Assembly: GCA_009763385.1 (NCBI GenBank)
Contig: CM019822.1
Location: forward strand, 23,058,842-23,122,841
Source: Coix lacryma-jobi var. lacryma-jobi
Taxonomy: Eukaryota; Streptophyta; Magnoliopsida; Poales; Poaceae
Direction of reading: 5' to 3'
DNA length: 64,000 nt
Part shown: positions 33,654 through 43,333 of the stretch, one piece after another
Layout of the letters: every line of letters starts with the position of its first letter
How positions within the stretch are numbered: position 1 is the stretch's first letter
The notes under the pieces: model-generated
What the model saw: only the letters and a program-made list of their open reading frames with translations
Databases searched by the model: none
Told to the model about the DNA's origin: nothing
Made by a program: the position numbers and the translations under genes

Positions 33654-36221
33654 ATGGCTAGGTTGAAGCAAACTGCTCGCGCTGTTTCTCCCACAGCCGC
33701 GGATGAGGGGATTACCTTCGAGTTCGGACTCAGCCGAGTTTGCACCGCGGAGATTGCGTCTTATGTCAGGTGGGGTTGGATTGAGGAAGGTAAAGCGAGG
33801 ACCAGTGCCGGGGAGACGGTGCCGAAGCCGGACGCAGATGAGGTTGTTGTATTTGAGGAATTTTTTTCAGCCGGTCTTCGCTTCCCTGTTGACTCTTTTG
33901 TGACCTCGGTTCTGCGAAGGTTCAACTTGCGCTTCCACCAGCTCACACCCTCGTGCTTTACAAAGATGTCAGTTTATATCTGGGCGTGCCGCTCTCAGGG
34001 TATTGTTCCTCATGTTGAGGGGTTTGTTCGGACCCATCGAGTGCACATGCAACCTCGCAAGATCTCGGATCGCGGAGGTAACACCAGTCTTGGACAGTTT
34101 GCAGTATACACTTTTTGCCATCGCGCTGGGTCGGAGTTGCCGGTGCAAGCCCAGAAAAATAAGTGGACCAGTGGGTGGCAGGAGTCCTGGTTTTACTATA
34201 AACTTAGTGGGAATGCAGAGCTCTGCGGCGAGCTTTCGCCGCTTGGTGACGTTAGCGCCGAAGCTATGATGAGCTCTGAGGCTCATGCTGTTTTTGATTG
34301 TTTGAGGGTTGTGGCGCGGTCTCAGTGTGCTCGCGACTTGGTCGAGGAGTACTGTTGTGCTAAGATTTGGCCCCTCAGCCGGAGACAGGCGTGGTTTGCA
34401 GTCGGGGAAGACTCGAGGTACGAGGGTAGGGGCTTGAAGAAGCCGAAGGTTGACCTTGATAAGGTTTGGGATAAACTTCTAAAGAAATTTCCCAGGCGAG
34501 AAGATGGGGTCGAAGCAGTCTACAAGCGTGTTCAGGGGTGGGCGGTGGAACTTGTTGGAAAGCTTTCCACGTTGGAGACTAAAGCGATCCACAACTCGGT
34601 AGGTAGCGGAGGTCGGGTTAACAGGATGTTTGACAGTCTTGGGGTTCAGTATGTGAGTTGGCCTGCTCCATCGAGCGAAGATGCGCCAAAGAAGAGGAAA
34701 CGTGCTTCTGCGGAGGGGGAAGTTGTTTCTCGGCCGAAGAGGGGTCGTGGCCGAGGACGCGGCGGCGCCAGTGGTCGAGTTAAAACACTTGCGACGAAGG
34801 TCGCCGTCGGTTCGGGAGGTACCGCCACTTCCTCATCCTCGGCCATTGTTTCGAGCGGCCGAGGCACTGGGAAGACTGGAGGACGGGTGCCCCGCGTGGG
34901 CGGTATTGGTGCTTTGGTTCAAATCTCGGATGACGAGGGTGGCTCCGATGATGATGAGGAGGAAGGGGAGAAGGAAGAAAAGGAGGGCGGTACTGAAGAG
35001 GGCTCCGACGAGGATAGTGATACGTCAAGTAGCGAAGGTAACTCTGATGAAGACGTATCCATCGAGGACGCTCGAGGAAAAGGAATAGCCTCGCCCAGTG
35101 TTGGTGTTGCGGCTGCGCGAAGCATTGATGACATCATACGGGACTTTGAGCCAGAGAGTCCTCCACGAGGGTCGTTTCCCGAGTTTGCTGGCTCGCACAT
35201 TTGGGTCGAAGGTTTTGAGTTTAAGGGTGACGTCGAATCGGACCGGACCCCGGGGAAAAGGTCGTATGGCGAGGCTAGCCGGTCATGTCTTCCTTATTAT
35301 GCGAAGAAACTTGGAGTTTCCGACCCGGCGACCGAGCTTTTCACGAGTCCGGACCTTCGAGAATGTCACTTGCAGTGTGCTCCGGAGGAAAGGCGCTTTC
35401 TGGGGCGGGTGTTTAACCGTATTTGTGTGCCAGAGGCGGAGCTTCGGCTGGCCAACGAGCCCTTGGAGGGACTTCACGATGATATTGACGTCAAAGTGGC
35501 TGAGCTGATGCTTCTCAGCCGGTCGGCGCGCCGGAGGGCAAGTTACAATCTCCACTACCTGAATGGCCGGTTGAGTGACGCAGAGAAAGCTAATAAAGAG
35601 CTTCGCCAGAGTTTGGAGAACAAAGAGATTGAGCTCAAAGCTGCTTTGGAGAAGGTTAAGAAATCGCGAGATGAAGCACAAGAGGTTGTGAATAGCAACG
35701 CGGAGGTCCTGGCTGCTAGCCGGCAAAAGGACAAGGATTTGTTGGCTGCGAACAAGCGCATAGAAGAGCTGTCCACGGAGCTGGCTACCCAAGCCGAGGC
35801 TTGGCGAGAAAGCATGGGGAGGGTTAAAAATAAGATAGATACATGCTTGATCGAAGCCGGAGGTTCTGCCGGGGAACCGCTGCATGCTGAAGACGCAGCG
35901 GGTTTTGAAGGTTGGTTATGTAATGAGCTGGATGTGTTTAGCTCGTTGGTTGGGAATGCTGCAGATTTTGGTGGGTATGCCGGAGCACTGGCGATGGCTG
36001 GTACGCTTCGTCAGGCAGATTGCGAACACCTTCGCAAAATTAAGAAACCCAACCATAAGTTTCCAACCGTGGACGAGGTGCGCCAAATGAAGATCGCGGA
36101 CGCCGAAGTTCAGAATTGTGCGATGCGCTTGCTTCGCCGGTTTTGGATTGCTGGCGGTGGTCGCGCTCTTGCTTTCGAGGAAGCTGCCGAGGCTACTCGT
36201 CAGGTTCGCGTTATTGGATAG
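33654..36221 (+). CDS. Putative gypsy-type transposon protein with histone H3-like N-terminus
   Basis: An uninterrupted 855-codon frame. I start it at 33654, the first in-frame ATG after the TATA box; codons further upstream in this frame lack an ATG. The N-terminus is MARLKQTARAVSPT, matching histone H3 at eight of the first nine positions. Residues about 70-185 (FPVDSFVTSVLRRFNLRFHQ, MSVYIW, WFYYKL) resemble PF04195, the putative gypsy-type domain of Tat-lineage extra ORFs. Then come a basic KKRKR at about 346, an AT-hook-like KRGRGRGRGG at about 363-372, an acidic tract (about 425-470) and a predicted coiled coil (about 626-730). A spliced form is likely: donor after CGTCAG (36203), acceptor CTTACAG (36299), phase 0, extending 26 codons to the inverted LTR junction. 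It is antisense to the flanking outer LTRs. Its function is unknown. Confidence 0.75.
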   Translation: MARLKQTARAVSPTAADEGITFEFGLSRVCTAEIASYVRWGWIEEGKARTSAGETVPKPDADEVVVFEEFFSAGLRFPVDSFVTSVLRRFNLRFHQLTPSCFTKMSVYIWACRSQGIVPHVEGFVRTHRVHMQPRKISDRGGNTSLGQFAVYTFCHRAGSELPVQAQKNKWTSGWQESWFYYKLSGNAELCGELSPLGDVSAEAMMSSEAHAVFDCLRVVARSQCARDLVEEYCCAKIWPLSRRQAWFAVGEDSRYEGRGLKKPKVDLDKVWDKLLKKFPRREDGVEAVYKRVQGWAVELVGKLSTLETKAIHNSVGSGGRVNRMFDSLGVQYVSWPAPSSEDAPKKRKRASAEGEVVSRPKRGRGRGRGGASGRVKTLATKVAVGSGGTATSSSSAIVSSGRGTGKTGGRVPRVGGIGALVQISDDEGGSDDDEEEGEKEEKEGGTEEGSDEDSDTSSSEGNSDEDVSIEDARGKGIASPSVGVAAARSIDDIIRDFEPESPPRGSFPEFAGSHIWVEGFEFKGDVESDRTPGKRSYGEASRSCLPYYAKKLGVSDPATELFTSPDLRECHLQCAPEERRFLGRVFNRICVPEAELRLANEPLEGLHDDIDVKVAELMLLSRSARRRASYNLHYLNGRLSDAEKANKELRQSLENKEIELKAALEKVKKSRDEAQEVVNSNAEVLAASRQKDKDLLAANKRIEELSTELATQAEAWRESMGRVKNKIDTCLIEAGGSAGEPLHAEDAAGFEGWLCNELDVFSSLVGNAADFGGYAGALAMAGTLRQADCEHLRKIKKPNHKFPTVDEVRQMKIADAEVQNCAMRLLRRFWIAGGGRALAFEEAAEATRQVRVIG

Positions 36222-36376
36222 ACTGGTTTTTTGGCTTTGTTTCAATGATTATGGAGTTGGTGTTAACTTAGGTTTCTTTTCTCTTATTTGTGCTTACAGG
36301 CTCGGAGGGAGGCGATGCCTTCGCCGCCTGCGGCCATTGATGCTGGTGGTAGCTCCGAAGCTGTTCCTGCTCCTAG

Positions 36377-37015
36377 CTCGGCAGAGGCACCACGCAGGCT
36401 GGCGAAACAAAGCAGCCCTCGCGCGTCCCGCGCACCTTCGCCGCCTACCCCCCTATTTCATCCTGTTAAGTCTCTCAGATCGCCAATCAAACCTCTGAAT
36501 ACTGACCCAACCTTCGGAGGTGTTCAGGTACTTTTTGCAGGAAAGGGGCGTGAAGAGCGCTGGGAGTGACCCTCGCGCATCCCGCGTACCTTCGCCAAAA
36601 GGCCCAGACCCAACTGGTGGCGAGGAACCTCAAACTCTGCAACTGGGTGGATGCCTCCGCAAAACGAAGGTCGGCCCTCGTCTTTCCATCGGGGTGAGCG
36701 TGAACCGAGCGGCGGCGGGCGCATGGAAAGTAGGCTAGGGTTTCGGCTCCGGCTGTGTTTGTACGAGTTTGCCCTTCTGTATGAGTAGCGCAGAGGAATC
36801 TTTCTTGTACCCTACTGTAATTTGGTCGGCACCCCTTGGTATCCCCTATAAATATCGGGGGGTGAACAGTGTAAGAAAAAAATGATCTTTTTTGGGGAAC
36901 AGAGCCACAGCAACTCTGCCTTCGTTTCCTTAGTCTTCGCTATTGCTCCCGACACTTGGTCACCTTCGCCACTCCCCCGCACAAGTGCGGAGGTGGGGCA
37001 AGTGTGTTTCCAACA
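36377..37015 (+). repeat. Inverted third LTR copy, lacking its first 17 bp
   Basis: Similar to the outer LTRs but in + orientation, from CTCGGCAGAGGCACC to GTGTTTCCAACA. The left junction at CTCGG shows microhomology with the preceding ORF exon (GCTCCTAGCTCGG). It keeps a TATAAATA at 36847-36854 and is directly followed by the leader/primer-binding region and gag, so it is the 5' LTR of the + strand gag-pol segment. Confidence 0.9.
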
Positions 37016-37040
37016 GTTTGGCGCCGTCCGTGGGGATTCG
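37016..37040 (+). promoter_or_regulatory. Primer-binding region of the Gypsy element
   Basis: TTTGGCGCCGTCCGTGGGGA directly follows the CA end of the + oriented LTR. This is the position and sequence type found after 5' LTRs in Tat-like elements. Confidence 0.6.
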
Positions 37041-37048
37041 AGTTCGAA

Positions 37049-40000
37049 ATGGCAGGAAACAGGAGAGCGCCCACAACTAGGGACCGACGCGTCGCCAGTG
37101 AGACGGCGACGGTGGTTCCGCCTGCCGAGGAGATTGTGCAACCCTCGGGAGCCGAGGATGTCACCCCAGAATCTGAAGTCCCGGGCCCCCAGGCCCGAGT
37201 GGTGACACAGCCGCACCCCCACACTTCCGGAGAAGGAGAGGGGAGAGACGAGGAGGAGTTGGGCCTCGAGGCCCTCGAAAGACTTGAAGCTGAGCTGCAA
37301 GAGAAAAAGAGGCGTCTGGATCAGCTTGAGAGGCATAACCGATTGCGCTCGATCAGACAAAGGGCAGGCGAGGCCAGGGAACAGCTTCACCGAATGGAGG
37401 AATCCCTCGTTGCGGCTGAAGCCAAAGCCGAAGGTTGGAATGATGAGGAAATGCCCCCGCCGCAAGAGGGGAACGGGGAGCAGGATCAAGACAACCTTCA
37501 TCGCCATCCACCACCCCCACCACCACCAATTCACCCAGAACCACATCCTATGAGGCCACCAAACTTTCGCCAACTCTACCCAGATGAGAGAGAGCCAGAC
37601 CTTCGCAACCAACGAAGACCTCAACAACACCAAATGCCCTATGACCCAAAGTCACCACTCTCCCAAATACTCCAAACCCAACCCTGGCCACCATGCTATA
37701 ATCCACAAAACCTACCCCGCTACGACGGGCTTTCCGACCCTCGCCAATTCATCATGAGCTATGAAGCAGCAGTTGCCGCAGCAGGCGGAGATGAATCAAC
37801 AATGGCAAAGTCTTTTGTCATCATCCTGCGAGACATTGCACAAACCTGGTACAGCAACCTCCGCCCCGGAACTGTAGATTCCTAGGCCAATCTCAGAGAC
37901 AGGCTTTGTACAAACTTCAAAGGCATTACACCAGCCCCATCAAACCTCATTGAGTTGTTTAACTGCAAACAAGAAGAGCGCGAACCACTTCAAGATTATT
38001 GGCGGAGGTTCATCCAAATCAGAGCAAGAACCCCGGGAATATCCGACGAGGCTGTCATCCTCGCTGCAGTCAGTGGCCTGCGCCCAGGCCCATGCTCTTC
38101 GAAATTTGCCAGGAAGCCGGCAAACACAATCGAGGAATTACACGAGACAATGGAAAGATACTGTAGAGCAGACATGGACTTCAGAGCGAAGTCCGATGCT
38201 CGGAGGTCACAGCAGAAGCCGCAGCCGAGGCTTCAACCGAGAGAAAACAACCCTCGCCAAGAACAAAGCAACATCGGTACCATCAACAAACCAGTACACT
38301 ATGAAGACCAAAGACGGGGCACTCAACCTCCGAACAACCAAAACCCCCAAGGTTTGCCAACCCCGCCAGATCAACGGAACCAGCAAAAAGACCCCACGAA
38401 AATGTACTGTCATTTCTGTGGTCTTGGAAAGGGGCACACCACCAAACAATGCGAATGCTTCGCCAAGGGGAAAGAGTTCCAGGAGTCCAAAAGAGCCGCT
38501 TCGGCAGACAACCGAACCATCAACCACACCAGGAAACCAAACTTCCACCCACCAAATCCCCCATATCACTATACCCCCATAAACTACGGCCTACCTTCGC
38601 AACAACCTATCTACACCCATCACCCACTCTACAACCAAACCTCTTATCAACCAACCACCATCCCACAACGCCAAAATCCACCATACACAGTCACATACCC
38701 AACAACCCCCCAAACCCAAACCCCAACTACCCAACAAGTCAACAATGCTCTACCGCCACCACCACCAATACCCGCTTTACCAGCGCCTCAACCTGTCAAA
38801 TCTGAAACCCAGAGCCAAACGACCATCAACAACCCAACATCAACCTTCGGTGTAATACTAGCTATCACCGGAGGTTCAAATGAAGACCATGGCAACAAGC
38901 GGCAGAGAAAAGAACATGCCAGACGGGTGCACCATGTAGCCGTCGAAGGACCACACAAATTTGGTCGTTGGTCCCACATTCCCATAACCTTCGACTCCAG
39001 TGATATGAAGTTGAGAGATTACCCTCATACCAACGCCATGGTGATCGAGACCAATCTAGCAGGGTGGACTGTCACTAGAATTCTAGTCGACACAGGAAGC
39101 TCCGCAGACATCCTGTTCGCCTCAACCTTCGACAGCATGAAGCTTGATAGGAACCTCCTACAACCTGCCGAGAACCCTTTATACGGCTTCGACGGTCAAC
39201 AAGTGAGAGCCATCGGGAAAATTTCCTTGCCCGTGACCTTCGGCGACCAGATCAACTGCAGAACCGAGCACTTAACCTTCGACGTGGTCGACATGTTCTA
39301 TCCGTACAATGCCATATTTGGCCGAGGGGTAACCAACACATTCAACGCAGTCATCCACCCCGCTTACCTCTGCATGAAGCTTCCCGCTCCGAAAGGAGTG
39401 GTCGCAGTATATGGCGACCAAGACATTGCAAGGGCAGCTGAGGGAATAGTAGCACCAGGGCAACATAATGTACACAACCTGTCGAAGCCTCAAGCTACTA
39501 ACCTCAATGACGAAGGTGAGGTGTGCACTGACAAAATAAAGGTGTCACCCAAGGAAGAAACCAAACAAGCGCAACTCTTCGAGGGTAACGCCGAAAGAAA
39601 GGTGTTCATCTCAGCCAACCTAGCCCCCCAATCAGAAAGCGACCTCGTCACTTTCCTCAAAGGAAACTCCGACACCTTCGCCTGGTCCGCAGAAGACTTA
39701 AGAGGAGTGAACAGAACCCTGATAGAGCACAACCTAAACATCAAGCCGGGCTATCGCCCGGTCAAACAAAAGCTTCGCAAAATGTCAGAAGAAAGGAAAG
39801 AGGCAGCGAAGGCTGAGGTAAAAAGACTTTTGGACGCAGGCGTCATCCGCCCGGTCAAGTACCCAACATGGCTCTCGAATGTGGTACTAGTACAGAAAAA
39901 GAACAAGAAATGGCGAATGTGCGTAGATTTCACGTGCCTGAACAAGGCTTGCCCGAAGGATGATTTTCCCCTCCCCAACATAAGCACCCTGGTTGACAGA

Positions 40001-42161
40001 GCAGCCGGCTGCCAAATGCTATCTCTACTCGACTGCTTTTCGGGGTACCACCAGATCTGGATGAATGAAGAAGATGAGGAGAAAACAAGTTTCATCACAC
40101 CTTCGGGAACATTTTGTTTTCGGAAAATGGCAGAAGGCCTAAGAAACGCGGGTTCAACCTTCGCTCGTATGACATTCGAGGTCTTCAAAAATGAACACTC
40201 TGTCTCCGCTTATGTTGATGACCTGGTTGTCCAAAGCGAGTTAAAAGAAAACCACATTTCGGACTTGTCGAGAGTGTTCAGCAACCTCCGGCGCGCTGGA
40301 TTAAAGCTAAACCCCGAAAAATGTGTTTTCGGGGTAAGTGAAGGAAAACTGCTGGGTTGTATCGTTTCTGCAAGGGGAATTGAAGCTAACCCCGACAAGA
40401 TTGATGCTATCATCAACATGGAACCCCCGACAACCAAAAAAGCAGCCCAGCGCTCATTAGGCCGATTAGCAGCTCTCAGCAGATTCATTTCCAGATCAGC
40501 TGAGCGAGGGTTACCTTTCTTCAAAACTTTGAGAAGCACTGCACCATTCAACTGGGGACCCCGGCTGCAGAAAGCCTTCGAAGACTTGAAGAAGTATCTC
40601 ACCAGCTTAACTGTTTTAACCAGCCCAAGCAAAGGGGACTTGTTACTGCTGTACGTCGCAGCCTTGCCTCACGCAGCGAGCGCAGTCTTAATCAAAGAGT
40701 TGCACGAGAACAACAAAACCAGGCAAGCCCCAATCTATTAGGTATCAGAAACCCTCGAAGGCCCTAAACGAAATTACTCAGAGCTCGAGAAGATAGCGTA
40801 CGCAGTGGTCATGGCATCAAGAAAGCTCAAGCACTATTTCCAAGCATACGAAATCCATGTACCCTCGGCTTTTCCCCTCGAGAACATTTTCAAAAACAAC
40901 GAGGCAGACGGAAGAATAGCTAAATGGGCAGTTGAACTCAACAGCTACGCCCTAACCTTTGTCAGTCGAACAGCAATCAAATACCAGGCGCTAGCAGATT
41001 TCATAGCAGAATGGACCCCAGACCCTCGCAAAGATGAAACTCTCCAAGACCCATTTTGGACTGTGTATGTTGACGGAGCCTGGGGTGCAACCGGCGCAGG
41101 GGCCTCGGCCATTCTAGTCTCGCCATCCGGATCTAAGCTAAGATACGCAAGAAGACTTGACTTCAAATGTACAAACAACTCCGCAGAATACGAAGCTGTG
41201 ATACTCGCTCTCTCAAGGCTTCGGTCACTGTCAGTCCGAAGAGCAGTCATCTACACAGACTCACAGGTCATCGCGGGGCACATTGAGAAAAACTACAAGG
41301 CCAAAGATCCAGAGATGCAAAAGTACTTCCAACATGTCCGAAGGTTAGAGTCCTTCTTCCTCGGCATTTCAGTAAAGGCAATACCAAGGTCAGAAAATAG
41401 CGAAGCAGACTGCCTAGCTAAAGCAGCAGCACAACAATTACACCTACCGCCTGATGTTTTCCACGAAGTTGCGACCCAATCAGCTTTCGAAACCTTCGAA
41501 AAGAATGCCAAGTTGATCAATGCAATCCAGAGTGAGGACTGGAGGGCACCTATCATAGCCTACATCAAGGGGCTCCACGAACCAGACTCCAAAGAAGAAA
41601 CAAACAGGCTAAAACAAAGAGCACGAGGGTATAAGATTGTGGACAACATTTTGTACAAAGCTTCAGTAACCTCACCCTGGCTCAAATGTGTCCCACAGTC
41701 TGAAGGAAATGACATTCTTAAGCTTATCCATGAAGGCATCTGTGGTTCACACAACGGCCCAAGGGCATTAGTTGGAAAAGCCTTCCCGCAAGGTTTTTAC
41801 TGGCCAACGGCGCTAAAGGATGCAGAAAACATCGTCAAACAATGCGAAGGTTGCCAACTAACAGCAAAAACCAAAACGCCCCAGGGGCTCCTACGACGCT
41901 TATATGCCCAACATGGCCTCTGCAAAGGTGGGCAATGGACCTCGTGGGCCCACTACCGACAGCTCCAGGAAACCTTCGCTACGCGGTGGTAGCCGTGGAA
42001 TACTTCACAAAGTGGATTGAAACAAGACCATTGTCTTCCATCACCTCCCTCGCAGTGAAAAAGTTTTTCTGGCAACAAATAGTTTATCGATTCGGCGTCC
42101 CCAAACATCTCACCGTCGATAATGGCACCCAGTTTGATTGCGAAGTTTTCAAAGAATTCTG
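37049..42161 (+). pseudogene. Gypsy (Tat-like) gag-pol, broken and truncated in integrase
   Basis: The ATG at 37049 opens a Gag with a coiled-coil/Pro-rich N-terminus and the retrotransposon gag domain. A TAG at 37883-37885 interrupts that frame. After it come a CCHC knuckle (CHFCGLGKGHTTKQC, about 38407-38451), an aspartic protease (DTGSS, 39089 on) and a reverse transcriptase with YVDD (40211-40222). The connecting RNase H follows, with a TAG at 40739-40741. A second RNase H-like domain (YVDGAWGATG; typical of Tat) and integrase with its HHCC zinc site (about 41728-41862) come next. A one-base frame change near 41870-41885 precedes the integrase core. The core shows its first Asp (AMDLVGP) and second Asp (TVDNGTQF), but the third acidic residue is absent because the sequence switches to the inverted LTR at 42162. 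The copy cannot be autonomous. Confidence 0.9.
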
Positions 42162-42789
42162 CGCACTTGTGCGGGGGAGTGGCGAAGGTGACCAAGTGTC
42201 GGGAGCAATAGCGAAGACTAAGGAAACGAAGGCAGAGTTGTTGTGGCTCTGTTCCCCAAAAAAGATCGTTTTTTTCTTACACTGTTCACCCCCGGTATTT
42301 ATAGGGGATACCAAGGGGTGCCGACCAAATTACAGTAGGGTACAAGAAAGATTCCTCTGCGCTACTCAAACAGAAGGGCAAACTCGTACAGACACAGCCG
42401 GAGCCGAAACCCTAGCCTGCTTTCCATGCGCCCGCCGCCGCTCGGTTCACGCTCACCCCGATGGAAAGACGAGGGCCGACCTTCGTTTTGCGGAGGCATC
42501 CGCCCAGTTGCAGAGTTTGAGGTTCCTCGCCACCAGTTGGGTCTGGGCCTTTTGACGAAGGTACGCGGGATGTGCGAGGGTCACTCCCAGCGCTCTTCAC
42601 GCCCCTTTCCTGCAAAAAGTACCTGAACACCTCCGAAGGTTGGGTCAGTATTCAGAGGTTTGATTGACGATCTGACAGACTTAACATGATGAAATAGGGG
42701 GTAGGCGGCGAAGGTGCGCGGGACGCGCGAGGGCTGCTTTGTTTCGCCAGCCTGCGTGGTGCCTCTGCCGAGGGCCCATTTCCCCAACA
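42162..42789 (-). repeat. 5' LTR of the Tat-like element, lacking its last 26 bp
   Basis: Colinear with 32650-33277 over 628 bp. The missing end lies at the inner side, where it joins integrase sequence at GAATTCTG/CGCACTTGTGCG. The outer end TGTTGGGGAAATGGGCCC is complete and followed by CATAT. Confidence 0.9.
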
Positions 42790-42794
42790 CATAT

Positions 42795-43248
42795 AGTACC
42801 AAGATAAGAAAAAGACTACATCTAAGAATCGAATGAACAAATATTTTGTGATGAGAGCAACGTCAGAACTGTTCGGGCCAATAACTCACTCTGAGACAGT
42901 GAAATCTATGCTTCAGTGACAGTTGTTGTACGTGCAGCTTCAAAGAAGGTCTTGGAGAACCTAATGGGTCGAGATTTCACACAAAACTCTTGATTAGAAG
43001 CCACAGAAGCATCAGATCGCTATGCTATTCTCTTAGCAAACAACATTGCACCCTTTTTTTTTCTGTAAAGCCGTTGTTACCTTCATTTGTTTTGAGAAAG
43101 TATGGCTATACCTTTCATGTTATATATTTGATTTGAAAACTGAAAAGGACCCCCAAAATTCTGAATGATGTCTTGCCGCATGCTCGCATCACGGTGACGG
43201 CAGCATATCATCCTCAAAAAACCCACCGGAAAATATTCCAAGGACGCC
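42795..43248. other. Upstream region of the bHLH gene
   Basis: About 450 bp of unremarkable sequence between the retrotransposon and the presumed core promoter. No open frame of note. Confidence 0.6.
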
Positions 43249-43258
43249 CTACAAATAG
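43249..43258 (+). promoter_or_regulatory. TATA-like box of the bHLH gene
   Basis: CTACAAATAG lies about 76-85 bp before the chosen ATG. The short leader has an out-of-frame upstream ATG at about 43304 that opens an overlapping frame. Confidence 0.45.
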
Positions 43259-43333
43259 CCCCCCCACACGAATCAGCTTTGGTCCACGGCCCGCCCCCCA
43301 TCGCATGCACCCTTCGACCCGTAGACACATGCG

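Larger units (their letters stand above)
32624..42789 (-). mobile_element. Rearranged Tat-like Ty3/Gypsy LTR retrotransposon, 10.2 kb, CATAT duplication
   Basis: The outer LTRs (32624-33277 and 42162-42789) are both in - orientation. CATAT sits immediately outside both ends (32619-32623 and 42790-42794), so the unit entered as one insertion. In this orientation the right LTR is the 5' LTR. Next to the left (3') LTR is a long antisense ORF, as known for Tat-lineage elements. The rest of the interior is inverted: a third LTR (36377-37015, +) followed by + strand gag-pol that breaks off inside integrase at 42161. The outer LTRs are equal in length over the shared 628 bp. They differ at roughly a dozen bases plus two small indels, about 2% by eye, so the insertion is recent. 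Confidence 0.85.

Noticed and set aside
32624..42789. Two independent Gypsy elements inserted side by side
   Set aside because: The outer LTRs share orientation, length and a single CATAT duplication, and no duplication is found at the inner junctions, so one composite insertion explains it better.
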